Shown: positions 17,371-28,987, counted from the first letter of the stretch. The stretch is DNA of 64,000 nucleotides from Luteimonas aquatica (GCF_022662575.1 NZ_JALBFU010000001.1:1242392-1306391); one strand, 5' to 3'. Translations and numbers: made by a program. Notes: generated by a model not told the origin, from the sequence alone.

Positions 17371-17595
17371 ATGCGAAAGAGATCGATGGGCCTGGGCCTG
17401 GGGGCCTTGCTGGTGACCACCGCCGCCCTCGCCGTGCCTCCCGGCCCGGACGAGATCGGCGAGTTCTATTTCTACTACGACCAGAGCGGCAGCGTCGTAG
17501 GCAACGCCTGGATGGACTGCGACGGCAAGCTCTACGAAGAAGGCGTCCGTACCGACAAATTCGACGTCGGGCATACCACCTGTCCGCAACACTGA
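17371..17595 (+). CDS. Small exported protein, DUF6289-like, paralogue 2
   Basis: A 74-residue protein with MRKRS and a signal peptide ending in ALA near residue 21. The mature part has 'FYFYYDQSGSVVGNAWMDCDGK', then EEGVRT and TTCPQH. It keeps the two Cys and the VVG turn of the family. GAGG lies seven bases before the ATG. It begins the tight run of four paralogues (2-5) separated by gaps of 22-75 bp, likely one operon. Unknown role. Confidence 0.82.
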   Translation: MRKRSMGLGLGALLVTTAALAVPPGPDEIGEFYFYYDQSGSVVGNAWMDCDGKLYEEGVRTDKFDVGHTTCPQH

Positions 17596-17669
17596 TCCGG
17601 CCGGATGCGGCCTTCCCGCGACCGGCACCGCCGGCCGCCCGCATCCGCGCGTCCAACAGGAGCAACGAC

Positions 17670-17894
17670 ATGAGAAAAGCGCTCATTCACCTGGGCCTGG
17701 CGACGGCGCTCGCCATCGGCAGCACGGCCGCCGCCGCGCCGGACGTCGGCCGCGGCGAATTCGTCCACTACCTCGACGAGAACGGCACCGTGGTCGGCTA
17801 CTACGCCGTCCATTGCGACGGCAGCGTCGAAAGCTGGGGCAAGCCCACGCGCAATCGCGCGACCGGCGTTTTCATCTGCGATCCCGACGTCTGA
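17670..17894 (+). CDS. Small exported protein, DUF6289-like, paralogue 3
   Basis: A 74-residue protein beginning MRKALIHLGLATALA with a signal peptide cut after AAAA near residue 23. The mature part reads 'FVHYLDENGTVVGYYAVHCDGS', then WGKPTRN and FICDPDV. The VVG turn, the two Cys and the tryptophan-glycine before the Thr are those of its neighbours. Shine-Dalgarno AGGAG is about seven bases before the ATG. Unknown role. Confidence 0.82.
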   Translation: MRKALIHLGLATALAIGSTAAAAPDVGRGEFVHYLDENGTVVGYYAVHCDGSVESWGKPTRNRATGVFICDPDV

Positions 17895-17959
17895 TGCCGT
17901 CCGCATAGCATCCGACCCGCGACCGATCATCCCGCACCACAAAAAGAGAGGAGTTACCC

Positions 17960-18178
17960 ATGCGCAAGAAACTCGTCGCCGCCCTTGGCCTGGCCGCCGT
18001 GCTGGCCGCCGGCTACGCCCTCGCCCGCCCCAACAACGGCGACATGGGCGTGTACCTGGACGACCAGGGCAATGTCGTCGGCACCTGGATCGTGAGCTGC
18101 GAAGGCGTCTTCAGCTACAGCGGCACGCGCACCTCGAATTCGATCACCAACGGCCACCTGTTCTGCAATCCGCGTTGA
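17960..18178 (+). CDS. Small exported protein, DUF6289-like, paralogue 4
   Basis: A 72-residue protein beginning MRKKLVAALGLAAVLAA with a signal peptide to about residue 22. The mature part has 'GVYLDDQGNVVGTWIVSCEG', then SGTRTSN and LFCNPR. It is the most compact member and keeps both Cys. The Shine-Dalgarno is GAGAGGAG. It lies 65 bp after paralogue 3. Confidence 0.82.
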   Translation: MRKKLVAALGLAAVLAAGYALARPNNGDMGVYLDDQGNVVGTWIVSCEGVFSYSGTRTSNSITNGHLFCNPR

Positions 18179-18200
18179 GCCATCGAAGGAGAGATCGACC

Positions 18201-18434
18201 ATGCGTATCCGACTGACGCTCGCACTTGCCTTGACGACCGCGCTGGGCGCAACCGCCGCCTGGGCCGTGCTTTATCCCACCCAGCCCGGCGACTACGTCT
18301 ATTACCGGGACGCCGACAACCAGGTCGTCGGGCAGGCCTGGATTCCCTGCTATTCCAGCGAGGTTCGGGAATGGGGCGAACGCACCGCCAACGCCGTCAA
18401 GACGCACATGAACTGTCCGCCGCCGGTGGAATGA
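18201..18434 (+). CDS. Small exported protein, DUF6289-like, paralogue 5
   Basis: A 77-residue protein beginning MRIRLTLALALTTALG with a signal peptide to about residue 22 (AWAV). The mature part has 'YVYYRDADNQVVGQAWIPC', then WGERTAN and MNCPPP. It differs in having Tyr-Ser-Ser in place of the Cys-Gly. AAGGAGAG precedes the ATG. It is the last of the row; the terminator at 18489-18518 follows. Confidence 0.82.
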   Translation: MRIRLTLALALTTALGATAAWAVLYPTQPGDYVYYRDADNQVVGQAWIPCYSSEVREWGERTANAVKTHMNCPPPVE

Positions 18435-18488
18435 CGCGCAGGCGCATCGTCGGAAAGGCAATCCCGGCGACTGCGCCCACGAAAGCGA

Positions 18489-18518
18489 AAACGGCGGCAG
18501 GATCCCCTGCCGCCGTTT
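18489..18518. terminator. Terminator between the small-protein array and the S46 peptidase gene
   Basis: AAACGGCGGCAGG (18489-18501) pairs perfectly with CCTGCCGCCGTTT (18506-18518) around a 4-nt loop. On the minus strand it is followed by TTTTCGC, on the plus strand by TTT. With converging genes on both sides it likely works in both directions. Confidence 0.8.
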
Positions 18519-18552
18519 CCAACCGGTCGATGATGCCGCTTGGCGGCGAAGC

Positions 18553-20751
<2,199 letters not shown>

Positions 20752-20956
20752 GGTGATTCCTCATGACCAAAAACCGGACCATAGGCATAGCGGCAGGCCC
20801 CAGGCAACTGCCGGCGGTCATGAACGGCGGCGCGCCGCGCGCGGCGGCGGCCCGCGGGCGCGGGGGTACAATGGCGCCCTCTTTCCGACCTCCCCACTCC
20901 GGCACGCCATGTCGCAAACGTCCCTGCAATCCACGCCCGCGCAGCTCCCCTCCAGC

Positions 20957-21979
20957 ATGAAGGCGCTGGTCAAGCGCGAAGCCGCCAAGGGCATCTGGAT
21001 GGAGGAGGTGCCGGTGCCCACGCCCGGCCCCAACGAAGTGCTGATCCGGCTGGAGAAGACCGCGATCTGCGGCACCGACCTGCACATCTACCTGTGGGAC
21101 GAATGGAGCCAGCGCACCATCAAGCCCGGCCTGGTGATCGGCCACGAGTTCGTCGGCCGCGTCGTGCAGATCGGTCCCGGCGTGAGCGGCTATACCGTCG
21201 GCCAGCGCGTGTCCGCCGAGGGCCACATCGTCTGCGGCCATTGCCGCAACTGCCGCGCCGGCAAGCAGCACCTGTGCCCGAACACCGTCGGCATCGGCGT
21301 CACCCGCAACGGCGCCTTCGCCGAGTACCTGGTGATGCCGGCCAGCAACCTGTGGCCGATCCCCGACCAGATCCCGTCCGAGCTGGCCGCCTTCTTCGAT
21401 CCCTACGGCAACGCCGCGCACTGCGCCCTGGAATTCGACGTGGTCGGCGAGGACGTGCTGATCACCGGCGCCGGCCCGATCGGGGTGATGGCCGCCGGCA
21501 TCTGCAAGTACATCGGCGCGCGCAACGTGGTGGTGACCGACGTCAACGACTACCGCCTCAAGCTCGCCGCCGACATGGGCGCCACGCGCGTGGTCAACGT
21601 CTCCAACCAGTCGCTGAAGGACGTGATGAGCGACCTGCACATGGAAGGCTTCGATGTCGGCCTGGAGATGAGCGGCAACCCGCGCGCCTTCGGCGACATG
21701 CTCGACTGCATGTACCACGGCGGCAAGATCGCCCTGCTCGGCATCCTGCCCAAGGGCGCCGGCGTGGACTGGGACAAGATCATCTTCAAGGGCCTGACCC
21801 TGCACGGCATCTACGGGCGCCGCATGTACGAGACCTGGTACAAGATGACCCAGCTGGTGCTTTCCGGCTTCCCGCTCGGCAAGGTGCTCACGCATCAGCT
21901 GCCGGTGGACGAATTCCAGAAGGGCTTCGACCTGATGGAATCGGGCAAGGCCGGCAAGGTGGTCCTGAGCTGGAACTGA
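20957..21979 (+). CDS. tdh: L-threonine 3-dehydrogenase
   Basis: Tdh oxidises L-threonine to 2-amino-3-ketobutyrate with NAD+. The 340-residue zinc enzyme has catalytic Cys38 in '[10 protein letters not shown]', 'GHEFVG', and the structural zinc loop '[15 protein letters not shown]'. The NAD motif is 'GAGPIG'. I chose the internal ATG at 20957 ([12 protein letters not shown]) because it is the family start; the ATG at 20909 would add 16 residues. Neither has a clear Shine-Dalgarno. Kbl follows after a short gene, so threonine goes to glycine and acetyl-CoA. Confidence 0.95.
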   Translation: MKALVKREAAKGIWMEEVPVPTPGPNEVLIRLEKTAICGTDLHIYLWDEWSQRTIKPGLVIGHEFVGRVVQIGPGVSGYTVGQRVSAEGHIVCGHCRNCRAGKQHLCPNTVGIGVTRNGAFAEYLVMPASNLWPIPDQIPSELAAFFDPYGNAAHCALEFDVVGEDVLITGAGPIGVMAAGICKYIGARNVVVTDVNDYRLKLAADMGATRVVNVSNQSLKDVMSDLHMEGFDVGLEMSGNPRAFGDMLDCMYHGGKIALLGILPKGAGVDWDKIIFKGLTLHGIYGRRMYETWYKMTQLVLSGFPLGKVLTHQLPVDEFQKGFDLMESGKAGKVVLSWN

Positions 21980-21992
21980 CGGAGGATCGGCG

Positions 21993-22295
21993 ATGGCCGC
22001 GCCCGACGCCCGGCTGGACGAGGACCTCGACGGCATGACGCGCGAGCAGCTTGCCGCCGAGGTGCGCAGGCTGCGCCAGGGCATCCGCACCCATCGCGAC
22101 AGCACCGGCCACGACCTGTGCTGGCACCATCCCGACCTGTGGTCCCTGCTCCCGGACCGGACCGATCCGGCACCCGCCGTCCCCGCCTGGCCCGAGTTCC
22201 TGCGCGGCTGCATCCGCTACCGCCAGTCGCTCGACCGGCAATTGCCCGATGCGCCGCGCAGCGACGAGGCCTACGGCGGGGAAAAACCCCGCTAG
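21993..22295 (+). CDS. Conserved small protein between tdh and kbl
   Basis: A 100-residue soluble protein with the conserved block '[20 protein letters not shown]' followed by 'DLWSLLPD' and '[13 protein letters not shown]'. I recognise it as a widespread but uncharacterised family in proteobacteria and planctomycetes. GGAGG lies before the ATG. It sits 13 bp after tdh and 62 bp before kbl, so it is likely part of the same transcript, but no link to threonine metabolism is shown. Confidence 0.8.
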   Translation: MAAPDARLDEDLDGMTREQLAAEVRRLRQGIRTHRDSTGHDLCWHHPDLWSLLPDRTDPAPAVPAWPEFLRGCIRYRQSLDRQLPDAPRSDEAYGGEKPR

Positions 22296-22357
22296 ACGCT
22301 TCACGGGCGGCCGCACGCTCCGCACCGACTTCCTCCCGACATCCAGACGAGCCTTCC

Positions 22358-23551
22358 ATGTCCCTGACGCAACGCTACGCCGACACCCTCGAGGAAATCC
22401 GCGACCAGGGGCTGTTCAAGTCCGAGCGCATCATCACCAGCCCGCAGTCGGCGCAGATCACCCTCGCCGACGGCCGTACCGTGCTGAATTTCTGCGCCAA
22501 CAACTACCTGGGCCTGGCCGACCATCCCGACGTGATCCAGGCGGCCAAGGACGCGCTGGACACGCACGGCTTCGGCATGGCCTCGGTGCGCTTCATCTGC
22601 GGCACCCAGGATCTGCACAAGCAGTTGGAGAAGACCATCGCCGACTTCTTCGGCACCGAGGACACCATCCTCTACGCCGCCTGCTTCGACGCCAACGGCG
22701 GCCTGTACGAGCCGCTGCTGGGCGAGGAGGACGCGATCATCTCCGACGCCCTCAACCACGCCTCGATCATCGACGGCGTGCGCCTGTGCAAGGCCAAGCG
22801 CTTCCGCTACGCCAACTGCGACATGGCGGACCTGGAAGCGCAGCTGCAGGCGGCCGACGCGGCCGGCGCGCGCACCAAGCTGATCTCCACCGACGGCGTG
22901 TTCTCGATGGACGGCTTCATCGCCCCGCTCGACGAGATCACCGCGCTGGCGAAGAAATACGGCGCCCTGGTGCACATCGACGAATGCCACGCCACCGGCT
23001 TCCTCGGCAGCACCGGCCGCGGCTCGGCCGAGGTGAAGGGCGTGCTGGACCGCATCGACATCTTCACCGGCACCCTCGGCAAGGCCATGGGCGGCGCCCT
23101 GGGCGGCTTCACCACGGCGAAGAAGGAAGTGGTCGAGCTGCTGCGCCAGCGCTCGCGCCCCTACCTGTTCTCCAATTCGCTGCCGCCGCACGTGGTCGCG
23201 GCCGGCATCAAGGCCTTCGAGATGCTCGAGGCCGCCGGCGACCTGCGCGTGCGCCTGGCCGAGAACACCGCCTATTTCCGCGAGAAGATGGCCGCGGCCG
23301 GCTTCGACCTCAAGCCCGGCACGCATCCGATCAGCCCGGTGATGCTCTACGACGCGCCGCTGGCGCAGAAGTTCGCCGCGCGCCTGCTGGAAGAAGGCAT
23401 CTACGCCATCGGCTTCTTCTTCCCGGTCGTGCCCAAGGGCCAGGCCCGCATCCGCACGCAGATGAGCGCCGCCCACACCCGCGAGCACCTGGACCGCGCC
23501 ATCGACGCCTTCGTCCGCATCGGCCGCGAGCTCGGCGTGCTGAAGGGCTGA
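22358..23551 (+). CDS. kbl: 2-amino-3-ketobutyrate CoA ligase (glycine C-acetyltransferase)
   Basis: Kbl is a PLP enzyme that cleaves 2-amino-3-ketobutyrate with CoA to glycine and acetyl-CoA. The 397-residue protein has the alpha-oxoamine synthase motifs: '[12 protein letters not shown]', '[10 protein letters not shown]', '[13 protein letters not shown]' and the Schiff-base Lys242 in 'GTLGKAMGG'. With tdh it forms the threonine-to-glycine route. A hairpin follows the stop. Confidence 0.96.
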   Translation: MSLTQRYADTLEEIRDQGLFKSERIITSPQSAQITLADGRTVLNFCANNYLGLADHPDVIQAAKDALDTHGFGMASVRFICGTQDLHKQLEKTIADFFGTEDTILYAACFDANGGLYEPLLGEEDAIISDALNHASIIDGVRLCKAKRFRYANCDMADLEAQLQAADAAGARTKLISTDGVFSMDGFIAPLDEITALAKKYGALVHIDECHATGFLGSTGRGSAEVKGVLDRIDIFTGTLGKAMGGALGGFTTAKKEVVELLRQRSRPYLFSNSLPPHVVAAGIKAFEMLEAAGDLRVRLAENTAYFREKMAAAGFDLKPGTHPISPVMLYDAPLAQKFAARLLEEGIYAIGFFFPVVPKGQARIRTQMSAAHTREHLDRAIDAFVRIGRELGVLKG

Positions 23552-23567
23552 TCGGTCGTGCGATACC

Positions 23568-23590
23568 GGCGGCCGGACATTCCGGCCGCC
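23568..23590. terminator. Hairpin between convergent kbl and pseudouridine synthase genes
   Basis: GGCGGCCGGA (23568-23577) pairs with TCCGGCCGCC (23581-23590) around a CAT loop, ending one base before the stop of the opposite gene. It lacks a U-run, but its position between converging genes suggests it stops both transcripts. Confidence 0.5.
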
Positions 23591-24337
23591 TCACCCGCGC
23601 CCCGACAGCGCCGCGATCTCCTCCGCCTCGAGTTCGCGCCAGGCGCCCTTGGCCAGCGCGCCCAAGGCAATTCCCCCGATCGCCACGCGCACCAGGCGCA
23701 GCACCGCGAGGTCGGCCGCCTCGAGCATGCGCCGGATCTGCCGGTTGCGCCCCTCCTCCAGCACGATCTCCAGCCAGGCGTGCCGGTCGCCCTGGCGCAG
23801 CAGCGTCGCCGAACGCGCGCGCAGGCGTTCGCCGCCGGCGTCGATACCGTCCGTCAGCGCCGACAGCAGCGCCGGCCCCGGGATCGCATCGACCTGGACG
23901 TGATAGGTCTTCTCCGGCCCGGTGTCGGGATCGGTGATGCACGCGGCCCAGGCCGGGTCGTTGCTGAACAGCAGCAGGCCTTCGCTGGCCTTGTCCAGGC
24001 GCCCCACCGGCGCGATCCACCCCAGCCCGGCGCCGTCGAAGCAGCGGTAGACGGTCGCGCGGCCGCGCTCGTCGGCGGCCGTGGTGACCAGGCCGCGCGG
24101 CTTGTTGAGCATCAGGTAGCGCCGCGCGGGCGCCGCCAGGGATTGCCCGTCGACCAGGATCGCCGCGGCATCCAGCGCGGTCGGATGCTCGGGATCGCGA
24201 ACCACCCGTCCATCGAGCATGACCCGCCCGGCGCGAATCCAGGCGGCGGCCTCGGTGCGCGAGCAGACGCCGCGCTTGGAAAGCACGCGCGCCAGCCCGT
24301 GACGGGGCGTGGCGGGCGTTCTACGGAGTGCACACAT
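23591..24337 (-). CDS. RsuA-family pseudouridine synthase
   Basis: The 248-residue protein has an N-terminal S4 RNA-binding domain (residues about 13-70, 'LARVLSKRGVCSRTEAAAWIRAG') and a catalytic domain with 'GRLDKASEGLLLF', whose Asp is the nucleophile that isomerises uridine. 'NRQIRRM' near residue 208 is the conserved family end motif. It belongs to the RsuA/RluB/RluE/RluF group. The S4 domain argues against RluE, but the exact rRNA target is not readable. It is transcribed towards kbl. Confidence 0.9.
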   Translation of the reverse strand: MCALRRTPATPRHGLARVLSKRGVCSRTEAAAWIRAGRVMLDGRVVRDPEHPTALDAAAILVDGQSLAAPARRYLMLNKPRGLVTTAADERGRATVYRCFDGAGLGWIAPVGRLDKASEGLLLFSNDPAWAACITDPDTGPEKTYHVQVDAIPGPALLSALTDGIDAGGERLRARSATLLRQGDRHAWLEIVLEEGRNRQIRRMLEAADLAVLRLVRVAIGGIALGALAKGAWRELEAEEIAALSGRG

Positions 24338-24538
24338 GGGCCGCTAGCTTGCAGGGCGCGACGGCCGGCGGCCAGCCTCGAAGCGGCACGCGGTCCCGCG
24401 ACGCGGGTGAAGGCGCGGTTCCGGGCGATGCCCGGCCACGGGGCATGACGAAACGATGCGTTGAATACGATCCGCTGAAGAACGACCGCTCAGCAACGTC
24501 CAGCCGGAAGCGGCGCCGTCAGGCCACCCGCTCCCGGA

Positions 24539-25042
24539 TCAGGGCTTCTTCGTTTCCTCGGCAGGCGCCGGCGCCGGTGCAGGCTGTGCAGGCGCGGCGG
24601 CCGGGGCGCCGTTGCCCTTCGCCACGCGCACGCCGCGCGCCTTCATCCAGGCGTCGAACTCCTCGGCGGTCATGCGCTTGCCGTTCTGGCTCATGTCGAA
24701 GCGCCAGGGCGTGTTGTCGAACTCGGTCTGCGGCTTGTAGGCCGCCGGGTCGTTGGGGTTGATCGCGCTCGGCGCGGGGATGGCCTTGGCGACGTTGGCA
24801 CAGCCCTCGATGCGCAGGCGCAGCAGCACCTGGTCCAGCGACTGCGATTCGTCGTAGGCCGCCGACAGCACGCTGCCGGCGCCGCCGATGCGGTACGAAG
24901 GGGTGGCCAGTTCCGTGGAGATCGGCGACAGCACGGTCGGCTGCAGCGGCGCGGCCCTGGGCACGCCCACGTTCGAGCAATCGATCGCCTGCGCGAGACC
25001 GGGAACGGCGAAACAACACAGAACCAACAACGTCTTGCGCAT
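24539..25042 (-). CDS. Exported protein of unknown function with Pro/Ala tail
   Basis: The 167-residue protein has a signal peptide (MRKTLLVLCCFAVPGLAQA). The mature domain has two Cys (DCSNVG, EGCANV) and a C-terminal Pro/Ala-rich tail. I chose the ATG at 25040-25042 because GAGGGG precedes it and it begins the signal; the frame extends upstream without conservation. No family recognised. It follows the OmpA-like gene on the same strand but is separated by that gene's orientation and a terminator. Confidence 0.7.
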   Translation of the reverse strand: MRKTLLVLCCFAVPGLAQAIDCSNVGVPRAAPLQPTVLSPISTELATPSYRIGGAGSVLSAAYDESQSLDQVLLRLRIEGCANVAKAIPAPSAINPNDPAAYKPQTEFDNTPWRFDMSQNGKRMTAEEFDAWMKARGVRVAKGNGAPAAAPAQPAPAPAPAEETKKP

Positions 25043-25160
25043 GGCGACCCCTCGCGAATGGTCCGGGGAGTGTAGGCGCGGGCGAAGCATGCGGCAACCC
25101 TTGCGCACCCTTGTTGATGTTTTACATGAGGTTTCGCGCACCAAACCCGGACGACCAACA

Positions 25161-25192
25161 AAAAAGAAGCCCGGCGCGAGGCCGGGCTTCTT
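25161..25192 (-). terminator. Rho-independent terminator of the OmpA-family gene
   Basis: GAAGCCCGGC (25166-25175) pairs with GCCGGGCTTC (25181-25190). Read on the minus strand the stem is followed by TTTTTTGTT. It is the strongest terminator in this part of the window and ends the highly expressed OmpA-family transcript. Confidence 0.93.
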
Positions 25193-25252
25193 CGTATCGC
25201 TTCTTCCTGGGCGTCCGGCCGGAGCCGGACGCTTGCGGAAGCGTCCTGACGC

Positions 25253-26359
25253 TTAGTTCTGGACGTTCAGCTCGGTGCGACGGTTCTTCGCACGACCTTC
25301 CGGATTGTCCGAACCATCCGGGTTGGTGTTCGGAGCGATCGGGCGGGTCTCGCCGTAGCCGACCGGGCCAACCAGGCGACCGGCGTCGACGCCGTTGCTG
25401 GTCAGGTAGTCGTACACGGCCTTGGCGCGACGCTCGGAGAGCTTCTGGTTGTAGGCGTCGGTACCCTTCGAGTCGGTGTGACCGGCGACCTCGACCTTCA
25501 GATCCGGATAGCGCTTCAGGATCTCGACGGCCTCGTTGAGGATCGAGACGGCGTCCGGACGCAGGGTCGACTTGTCGAAGTCGAAGTTCACGCCCTTCAG
25601 GTCGATCGAGACCGGCACCGGGCAGCCGTCCGGACCGATGGTCTGGCCAGCCTGCGAACCGGGGCACTTGTCGTCGCAGTTGTTGACGCCGTCGCCGTCG
25701 TCGTCCTTGTCGGCGCAGTTGTCGGCGACCGGCGGCGGAGCAACGGGGGCAGTCGGGGCCGGACCCAGCGGGATCACGACGCCAACCGAGGCGAGGATGT
25801 CACCGAACCAGTCTTCCTGCGGAGCGTTGAAGCTCTGGTCGTCGAAGTCGGCACGGTAGGCCACTTCGGCGCGCACGGCGACGCGCTTGGTGAAGGTGGT
25901 CTGCAGACCCACGCCCACCTTGGCGGCGAGGTTGTTGTCGCGGCGCTGGCCGGGGGAGTTCGGGTCCGGCGTGGTGTCGAACTCTTCTTCCACGCGCTGC
26001 ATGCCCAGACCGAACAGCAGGTAGGGGTTCCAGCCGCGGCCTTCCTTGATGAAGTGGTAGCGGGCGTCGAACGAGATGCCGTACTGGCTCCAGTTCAGGT
26101 CTTCGCCGTAGCCGACCTTGCTGGAGTCGAAGTTCGGGTTCTGATAGTTCAGCTCGCCGTCAAGCGACCAGTTCGGGCTGATGAACTTGCCGAGGCCGAT
26201 GGTGCCGAACGGGGCATCGTCGGTCTTGCGATCGTTGTCCTGGAAGTTGTAGCCGACGCTACCGGTCAGGTACCAGCGGTCGTCGAACTCCTGCGCGCTG
26301 GCCGCCTGGGCCACGCCCAGACCACACAGCAGTGCGGCACAAAGGAGTTTCTTGTTCAT
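25253..26359 (-). CDS. OmpA-family outer-membrane protein with TSP3 repeats
   Basis: The 368-residue protein has a signal peptide (ending ASAQ near residue 22), an eight-stranded beta-barrel-like N-terminal domain, then a calcium-binding linker (DKDDDGDGVNNCDDKCP, TSP type 3-like) at about 215-235 and an OmpA C-terminal domain with 'FDFDKSTLRPDAVSIL', 'GHTDSKGTDAYNQKLSERRA' and 'GYGETRPI' that binds peptidoglycan. AGGAG lies eight bases before the ATG. It is likely a major structural porin linking outer membrane and cell wall. Confidence 0.95.
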   Translation of the reverse strand: MNKKLLCAALLCGLGVAQAASAQEFDDRWYLTGSVGYNFQDNDRKTDDAPFGTIGLGKFISPNWSLDGELNYQNPNFDSSKVGYGEDLNWSQYGISFDARYHFIKEGRGWNPYLLFGLGMQRVEEEFDTTPDPNSPGQRRDNNLAAKVGVGLQTTFTKRVAVRAEVAYRADFDDQSFNAPQEDWFGDILASVGVVIPLGPAPTAPVAPPPVADNCADKDDDGDGVNNCDDKCPGSQAGQTIGPDGCPVPVSIDLKGVNFDFDKSTLRPDAVSILNEAVEILKRYPDLKVEVAGHTDSKGTDAYNQKLSERRAKAVYDYLTSNGVDAGRLVGPVGYGETRPIAPNTNPDGSDNPEGRAKNRRTELNVQN

Positions 26360-26549
26360 TGGGTTCAGCTCCTAGATCAAGGGGAAAAAAGCGGTGTAGC
26401 AGTTTCTACTTCTTAGATTGAGACAGCTGGTCTGCCTGCCCTCGCCGCGCAGACTATTGCCTGCCGTGTGAAGGCGTTGTTAACGCTACCATAACAGTTA
26501 GGGGAAGCCAAGCCGAAAAGGCATCCCCCAGCTGAAGCTCGGTTCAACA

Positions 26550-28001
26550 TTATTGTTGATATAGCTGAATGAAATCGGAAAGCGGGAGCGCGTCCAGGGC
26601 CGCCGGATCGGCCGCCAGCGCCATCAGGCGGTCGACCTGGCCGGCCGGCAGGTGCGCCCGCAGCGCCGCCTCGCACTTGGCCAGCAGCACCGGGATGCCC
26701 TCCCCGCGGCGCTTGCGGTGGCCGATCGGGTAGTCGATGGACACCTTCTCCGTGCTGCTGCCGTCCTTGAAGAAAACCTGCACCGAGTTGCCGATGTAGC
26801 GCTTGTCGGGGTCGAAGTAGTCCTTGGTGAACTGTGGGTTCTCCTGGACGGTCATCTTCTCGCGCAGGGCGTCGATGCGCGGATCGGCGGCCACGTCGTC
26901 GTTGTAGTCGGCCGCGGTGAGGCGGCCGAAGATCAGCGGCACGGCGACCATGTACTGGATGCAGTGGTCGCGGTCGGCGTAGTTGGCCAGGGGGCCGGTC
27001 TTGTCGATGATGCGCACGCCCGCTTCCTGGGTCTCGATCACGATCTTCTCGATCTCGCCGATACGGTCCTTGACCTGGCCGTGCAGCTGCATGGCGCATT
27101 CCACGGCCGTCTGGGCGTGGAACTCGGCCGGGAAGCTGATCTTGAACAGGACGTTCTCCATCACGTAGCTGCCGAACGGCCGCTCGAACTGGAACTCCTT
27201 GCCCTTGAAGGCGATGTCGTAGAAGCCCCAGGTCTTGGCCGAGAGCGCGCTCGGATACCCCACCACCTTCTTGTGCGCGGCGTTGAGTGCGTGGATGACG
27301 GCGCGGCGGCAGGCGTCGCCCGCCGCCCAGCTCTTGCGCGGGCCGGTGTTCGGGGCATGGCGGTAGGTGCGCAGCACGCCGTTGTCGATCCAGGAGTGCG
27401 AGACGGCGGTGGTCACCGCCTCCTTGTCGCCGCCGAGCATGGCGGTGGCCACGGCGGTGGAGGCCAGGCGGACCAGGATCACGTGATCCAGGCCAACGCG
27501 GTTGAAGGAGTTCTGCAGGGCGTAGACGCCCTGGATCTCGTGCGCCTTGATCGCCCAGCCCAGGGCGTCGCGCACGGTCAGGCCCTTGCCGCCTTCCTTC
27601 TCCGCCTTGCGCGAGAGGTAGTCGCCCACGGCGAGGATGGTGCCGAGGTTGTCGGAGGGATGGCCCCACTCGGCGGCCAGCCAGGTGTCGTTGAAGTCCA
27701 GCCAGCGCACCAGGGTGCCGATGTTGAAGGCGGCCTGGACCGGATCGAGCTCGAAGCCGGTGCCGGGCACGCGCGCGCCGCCGGGCAGCTCGCCGCCGGG
27801 CACCAGCGGGCCCAGGTGCTTGACGCAATCGGGGAACTTCATCGCCAGCATCGCGCAGGCCAGCGAGTCCAGCAGCATGTAGCGGGCGGTGTCGTAAGCC
27901 TCGGCCGAGTCGATCTTGTAGTCGATGACGTAGTCCGCGATGTCGACCATCGGCTGGTCGGGTTTCGGACGGACGGCGGAACGGATATCGGCGTGGCTCA
28001 T
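26550..28001 (-). CDS. prpD: 2-methylcitrate dehydratase
   Basis: PrpD dehydrates 2-methylcitrate to 2-methyl-cis-aconitate in propionate breakdown. The 483-residue MmgE/PrpD-family protein has conserved 'GTLVRWLDFNDTWLAAEWGHPSDNLG', 'KAHEIQG' and 'DYPIGHRKRRGEG'. I chose the ATG at 27999-28001; the open frame to 28937 continues through non-conserved sequence. Its usual partners prpB, prpC and acnD are not in the window, so here it is either a stand-alone copy or the locus was rearranged. Confidence 0.93.
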   Translation of the reverse strand: MSHADIRSAVRPKPDQPMVDIADYVIDYKIDSAEAYDTARYMLLDSLACAMLAMKFPDCVKHLGPLVPGGELPGGARVPGTGFELDPVQAAFNIGTLVRWLDFNDTWLAAEWGHPSDNLGTILAVGDYLSRKAEKEGGKGLTVRDALGWAIKAHEIQGVYALQNSFNRVGLDHVILVRLASTAVATAMLGGDKEAVTTAVSHSWIDNGVLRTYRHAPNTGPRKSWAAGDACRRAVIHALNAAHKKVVGYPSALSAKTWGFYDIAFKGKEFQFERPFGSYVMENVLFKISFPAEFHAQTAVECAMQLHGQVKDRIGEIEKIVIETQEAGVRIIDKTGPLANYADRDHCIQYMVAVPLIFGRLTAADYNDDVAADPRIDALREKMTVQENPQFTKDYFDPDKRYIGNSVQVFFKDGSSTEKVSIDYPIGHRKRRGEGIPVLLAKCEAALRAHLPAGQVDRLMALAADPAALDALPLSDFIQLYQQ

Positions 28002-28187
28002 CGGCGGCTCTGGAGGTCGGAGTGGAGGAAGCCGCCTATTTTGCCAGAGCCGGCCGCATCGGCCGCCTGGCGGCCCGCGATCGGCGTCCTGCACGCCTCC
28101 GCCGGCGCTCCGAGCGCGTCTCCGGCACAACGCTGCGGGCCATCGGCCGCGCTTGTGGCGCGCCGGTCCGGGCGCCATCGTCCCGTC

Positions 28188-28979
28188 ATGGATACCTCGA
28201 CCCGCCTGCCCGCGCTGTTCCTCTCCCACGGCTCGCCGATGCTGGCGACCGAGGACTCTCCCGCCGGCCGCTTCCTGGACGGCCTGGGCGCGCGCTGGCC
28301 GCGCCCGCGCGCCCTGGTGGTCGCCTCCGCGCACTTCGCGGCCCCCGGCGCCGCGCTCGGCGCGGCGCCGCGTCCGGAGACCGTCCACGACTTCGGCGGG
28401 TTTCCGCCCCATCTCTACCGGATCGCCTACCCCGCCCCGGGCGCGCCGGCGCTGGCCGCCGAGATCGCCGGACGGCTGGAGGCGGCCGGCCTGCCGCCCT
28501 CGCTGCGCCCGCGCCAGGGCCTGGACCATGGCGTCTGGGTGCCGCTCAGGCGCATGTATCCGGACGCCGACATCCCGGTGGTGCCGCTGTCGGTCAGCCC
28601 GGACCGCGACGCCGCCTGGCACCACGCACTCGGTCGCGCGCTGGCGCCGCTGCGCGCGGAAGGCGTGCTGGTGATCGGCTCGGGGGGCTTCGTCCACAAC
28701 CTGGGCGAGCTGGACTGGCGGCACCGCGAGGCGCCGCTGGCGCCGTGGGCGCGGGAATTCGCCGAATGGATGTCGCAGCGCCTGGACGCGGGCGACCACG
28801 CCGCCCTGCTCGACTGGGAACGGCAGGCCCCGCATGCGCGGCGCGCGCACCCCACCACCGAGCACCTGATGCCGCTGTTCGTGGCGATGGGCGCCGGCGG
28901 CGACATGGCGGCGACGCGCCGCCTGCACCGCTCGCACGAGTTCGGCACGCTGGCGCTGGACGCGTTCGCCTTCGAATGA
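28188..28979 (+). CDS. ygiD: Class III extradiol dioxygenase, YgiD/DODA type
   Basis: The 263-residue protein belongs to the LigB superfamily like E. coli YgiD, a zinc or iron 4,5-DOPA-extradiol dioxygenase. The metal ligand His appear in 'LSHGSPML' (residue about 14), 'SAHFAA' (about 48) and near 'SGGFVHNLGEL' (about 170). The 'HPTTEHLMPLF' segment is the family signature. It is divergent from prpD. The native substrate is unknown. Confidence 0.92.
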   Translation: MDTSTRLPALFLSHGSPMLATEDSPAGRFLDGLGARWPRPRALVVASAHFAAPGAALGAAPRPETVHDFGGFPPHLYRIAYPAPGAPALAAEIAGRLEAAGLPPSLRPRQGLDHGVWVPLRRMYPDADIPVVPLSVSPDRDAAWHHALGRALAPLRAEGVLVIGSGGFVHNLGELDWRHREAPLAPWAREFAEWMSQRLDAGDHAALLDWERQAPHARRAHPTTEHLMPLFVAMGAGGDMAATRRLHRSHEFGTLALDAFAFE

Positions 28980-28987
28980 GCGGCGAC

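Noticed and set aside
20752..20956. Glycine riboswitch or attenuator before tdh/kbl
   Set aside because: I looked for paired aptamer motifs and a terminator hairpin in the gap and saw none.
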